Source of the DNA: Sphingobacteriales bacterium 44-15
GTDB lineage: Bacteria > Bacteroidota > Bacteroidia > Chitinophagales > Chitinophagaceae
Assembly (NCBI GenBank): GCA_001899685.1
Contig: MKWG01000036.1
Coordinates: 1-64,000, forward strand
DNA length: 64,000 nt
Reading direction: 5' to 3'
Shown: positions 63,938-64,000 of the stretch, one piece after another
Layout of the letters: each line of letters begins with the position of its first letter
How positions within the stretch are numbered: the stretch's first letter is position 1
Translations under genes and position numbers: made by a program
Notes under the pieces: model-generated
The model's input: the letters and a program-made list of their open reading frames with translations, nothing else
Told to the model about the DNA's origin: nothing
The model's database searches: none

Positions 63938-63968
63938 CAAAAATATCGGATGTGGGGGAGATAACCAA
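63938..63968 (-). promoter_or_regulatory. Promoter of pdhB
   Basis: On the minus strand TTG (63966-63968), 20 bp and TATTTTTG (63938-63945) match the Bacteroidota promoter; the ATG follows 26 bp downstream. Confidence 0.65.
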
Positions 63969-64000
63969 AAAAGGGGCGGGCGACGGCCAGCTATCAGCCC

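Overview
The window looks like a chromosomal segment of a member of the Bacteroidota, most likely a Chitinophagaceae-type organism. The evidence is a SusC/SusD pair with a FecR-type anti-sigma factor and an ECF sigma factor, several TonB-dependent outer-membrane receptors, and families largely confined to this phylum (DUF3667, DUF6132, PepSY-like DUF2874, DUF4861, TMEM220). Promoters follow the Bacteroidota TTG-N19/20-TAnnTTTG pattern and the tRNA genes do not encode CCA. Identity below the phylum is inference.

Layout. 1-9860 holds housekeeping genes: rlmI (cut by the window edge), grpE-dnaJ, two poorly known membrane or secreted proteins, mazG and a very large NtrY-like histidine kinase. 9897-19618 is an accessory, sugar-related stretch: a sialidase-fold protein, small membrane proteins (TMEM220, DoxX), DUF1801 and pentapeptide-repeat proteins, then kduD-kduI-DUF4861, an MFS hexuronate-type transporter and a GH16 glucanase-like enzyme. 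19759-23770 is a minus-strand persulfide/sulfur module: a CRP-type regulator, a TauE/SafE exporter, a metallo-beta-lactamase/rhodanese fusion, a rhodanese and three tiny Cys-pair membrane proteins. Two CRP-like operators lie in it at matching promoter positions. 23919-30066 carries pepP, pssA-purS-rsmI and small hypothetical genes.

31892-30166 (sigma-FecR) and 32193-45872 form a polysaccharide-utilisation locus: SusC with an STN signalling domain, SusD, a 714-aa presumed helical-toroid protein, a GH20 hexosaminidase, a sodium:solute symporter, a GATase-like protein, a ceramidase-like hydrolase and a MurQ-like SIS protein. The set suggests uptake and breakdown of an N-acetylhexosamine or muramic-acid-containing glycan. 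The MurQ-like protein has a changed sugar-phosphate loop and no sugar kinase is nearby.

46146-63912 returns to core genes: an M1-type peptidase, mtaB, lpdA, tRNA-fMet, era, der, pcm, a TonB/OMP barrel protein, tRNA-His, the S41 protease prc, a 48-aa small protein, a second TonB receptor and the pyruvate dehydrogenase E1-beta gene.

The gaps are rich in repeated DNA. Many contain degenerate tandem short words (GTGA/ACGTGA/TCACGTTT), often folded into long hairpins. One 112-bp MITE-like element with terminal inverted repeats and an 11-bp target duplication has inserted into such a block. Other large palindromic elements lie at 28435-28526, 54044-54178 and 57751-57822. The most testable new observations are the paired CRP-like sites, the MITE insertion, the word-repeat family and the MurQ-like locus. 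All functional statements rest on motif reading and recall of families; no database search was possible.
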